Positions 21,787-22,172 of a DNA stretch of 22,172 nucleotides are shown here, in pieces (within the stretch, counting starts at the first letter, position 1; each line of letters begins with the position of its first letter). The DNA is from CAZWFW01 sp964633445 (GTDB lineage Archaea; Undinarchaeota; CAZWFW01). The notes below the pieces were generated by a model. The model was not told the origin of the DNA. It ran no database searches and saw only the letters and a program-made list of their open reading frames with translations. Made by a program: the position numbers and the translations under genes. The DNA lies in the NCBI GenBank assembly GCA_964633445.1, contig CAZWFW010000014.1:1-22172 (forward strand). Reading direction: 5' to 3'.

Positions 21787-21982
21787 AGGAAGGTGTTCTT
21801 GTTTAATTCTTTGGTTAAAAGGTTTGAGTTTATAGCTCCCGAGTTGCTTATGAAAAAGGTTAGAAAGAGGAAGGGAGAATTTAATTAAGGAAATTGGAAT
21901 ATCTAAGGAGAAATTTGATAGAGTTGAAGCTTTGAGGTTTGCTGCTTCTCTTTCTAAAGGTGAGGAACTTGTCAGGATTTAG
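21787..21982 (+). pseudogene. PIN-domain-like toxin remnant
   Basis: Two frames joined at about 21884 read VFLFNSLVKRFEFIAPELLM, KKVRKRKGE and then IKEIGISKEKFDRVEALRFA up to a stop at 21980-21982. The FEFIAPELL plus helical IKEIGISKEKFD pattern resembles the middle of archaeal PIN (VapC-like) proteins. Neither the N-terminal aspartate region nor the C-terminal acidic residues are present, and the frame is broken. The family assignment is tentative; the decay is clear. Confidence 0.4.
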
Positions 21983-22112
21983 GTTGTTGGCTGAAGGATA
22001 TTGAGAGAAGTTTGGTTATGGGGTTGAGATAAATAGAGAATTAGCGTAGGTTGACAGCTTCCCCCATCAAAGAAATCTTTGTTTGGCAGAACTTTCAGAT
22101 TAATCTTGACCT

Positions 22113-22172
22113 TCAAGCTTTGATTTTTTCCAGAATTCCTTTGACATCCCATACCTCCACTTCTTCCGGTTC
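22113..22172 (-). CDS. C-terminal end of a gene running off the right edge
   Basis: A minus-strand frame is open from the window edge and ends EVEVWDVKGILEKIKA before a TGA at 22113-22115. Nineteen residues are too few to name a family. It points toward the PIN-like remnant and could be its old partner or an unrelated gene. Confidence 0.3.
   Translation of the reverse strand, partial: EPEEVEVWDVKGILEKIKA

Overview
This is archaeal DNA, about one third G+C, and probably from a thermophile. Archaeal markers include a one-domain histone, GMP synthase split into two genes, a family B DNA polymerase, Kae1, an archaeal-type prepilin peptidase with its C-terminal domain, the archaeal phosphopantothenate synthetase, an intron-containing tRNA and TATA-box promoters with little or no 5' leader. 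The thermophile guess rests on 5S rRNA and tRNA stems that are very G+C-rich in an A+T-rich genome. FtsZ plus histone plus a PGF-pre-PGF surface protein favours a euryarchaeal-type lineage over Sulfolobales-like ones, but I cannot name the genus.

Layout. 1-4.6 kb is housekeeping: translin-like protein and Kae1 (minus), the two GMP synthase subunits (plus), a prepilin peptidase (minus, its stop overlapping the guaAA stop) and a histone (plus). 4.6-8.4 kb is accessory: a GIY-YIG/DUF123 protein, an IS607-family element with an intact serine recombinase and a twice-frameshifted TnpB, a membrane-anchored coiled-coil protein built on 21-bp heptad repeats, and two structured elements that look like IS200/IS605-type RNA/end units lacking any tnpA or tnpB. 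8.4-16.5 kb is housekeeping again: an HemK/Mtq2-like methyltransferase, tRNA-Lys(CTT) with a 14-nt intron next to an isolated 5S rRNA, DNA polymerase B, a COG4080 protein, an unrecognised membrane/coiled-coil protein, GatA and GatC, and FtsZ. 16.6-20.9 kb holds a divergent Nramp-like transporter overlapping the CoA-biosynthesis gene, then a six-TM protein and a PGF-pre-PGF surface protein with a Tyr-Gly-rich tract. 20.9-22.2 kb is a decaying accessory zone: a truncated DUF4143 ATPase, a second copy of the structured element, and a PIN-like remnant.

The most interesting signal is the pair of direct repeats at 8056-8310 and 21484-21742, 13.4 kb apart. Each has a left-end hairpin, an identical TATA box, a structured segment of about 150-160 nt starting where transcription should begin, and a right-end hairpin followed by TAGTTCAC. 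The structured part is maintained although its sequence varies: one stem is rebuilt with different sequence and a terminal hairpin is lengthened. They look like solo omega-RNA (TnpB guide RNA) genes with their own promoter, separated from any nuclease gene. A smaller relative lies at 7741-7892. The only TnpB in the window belongs to a different (IS607) element and is broken.

All functional statements rest on motifs read by eye; no database search was run.
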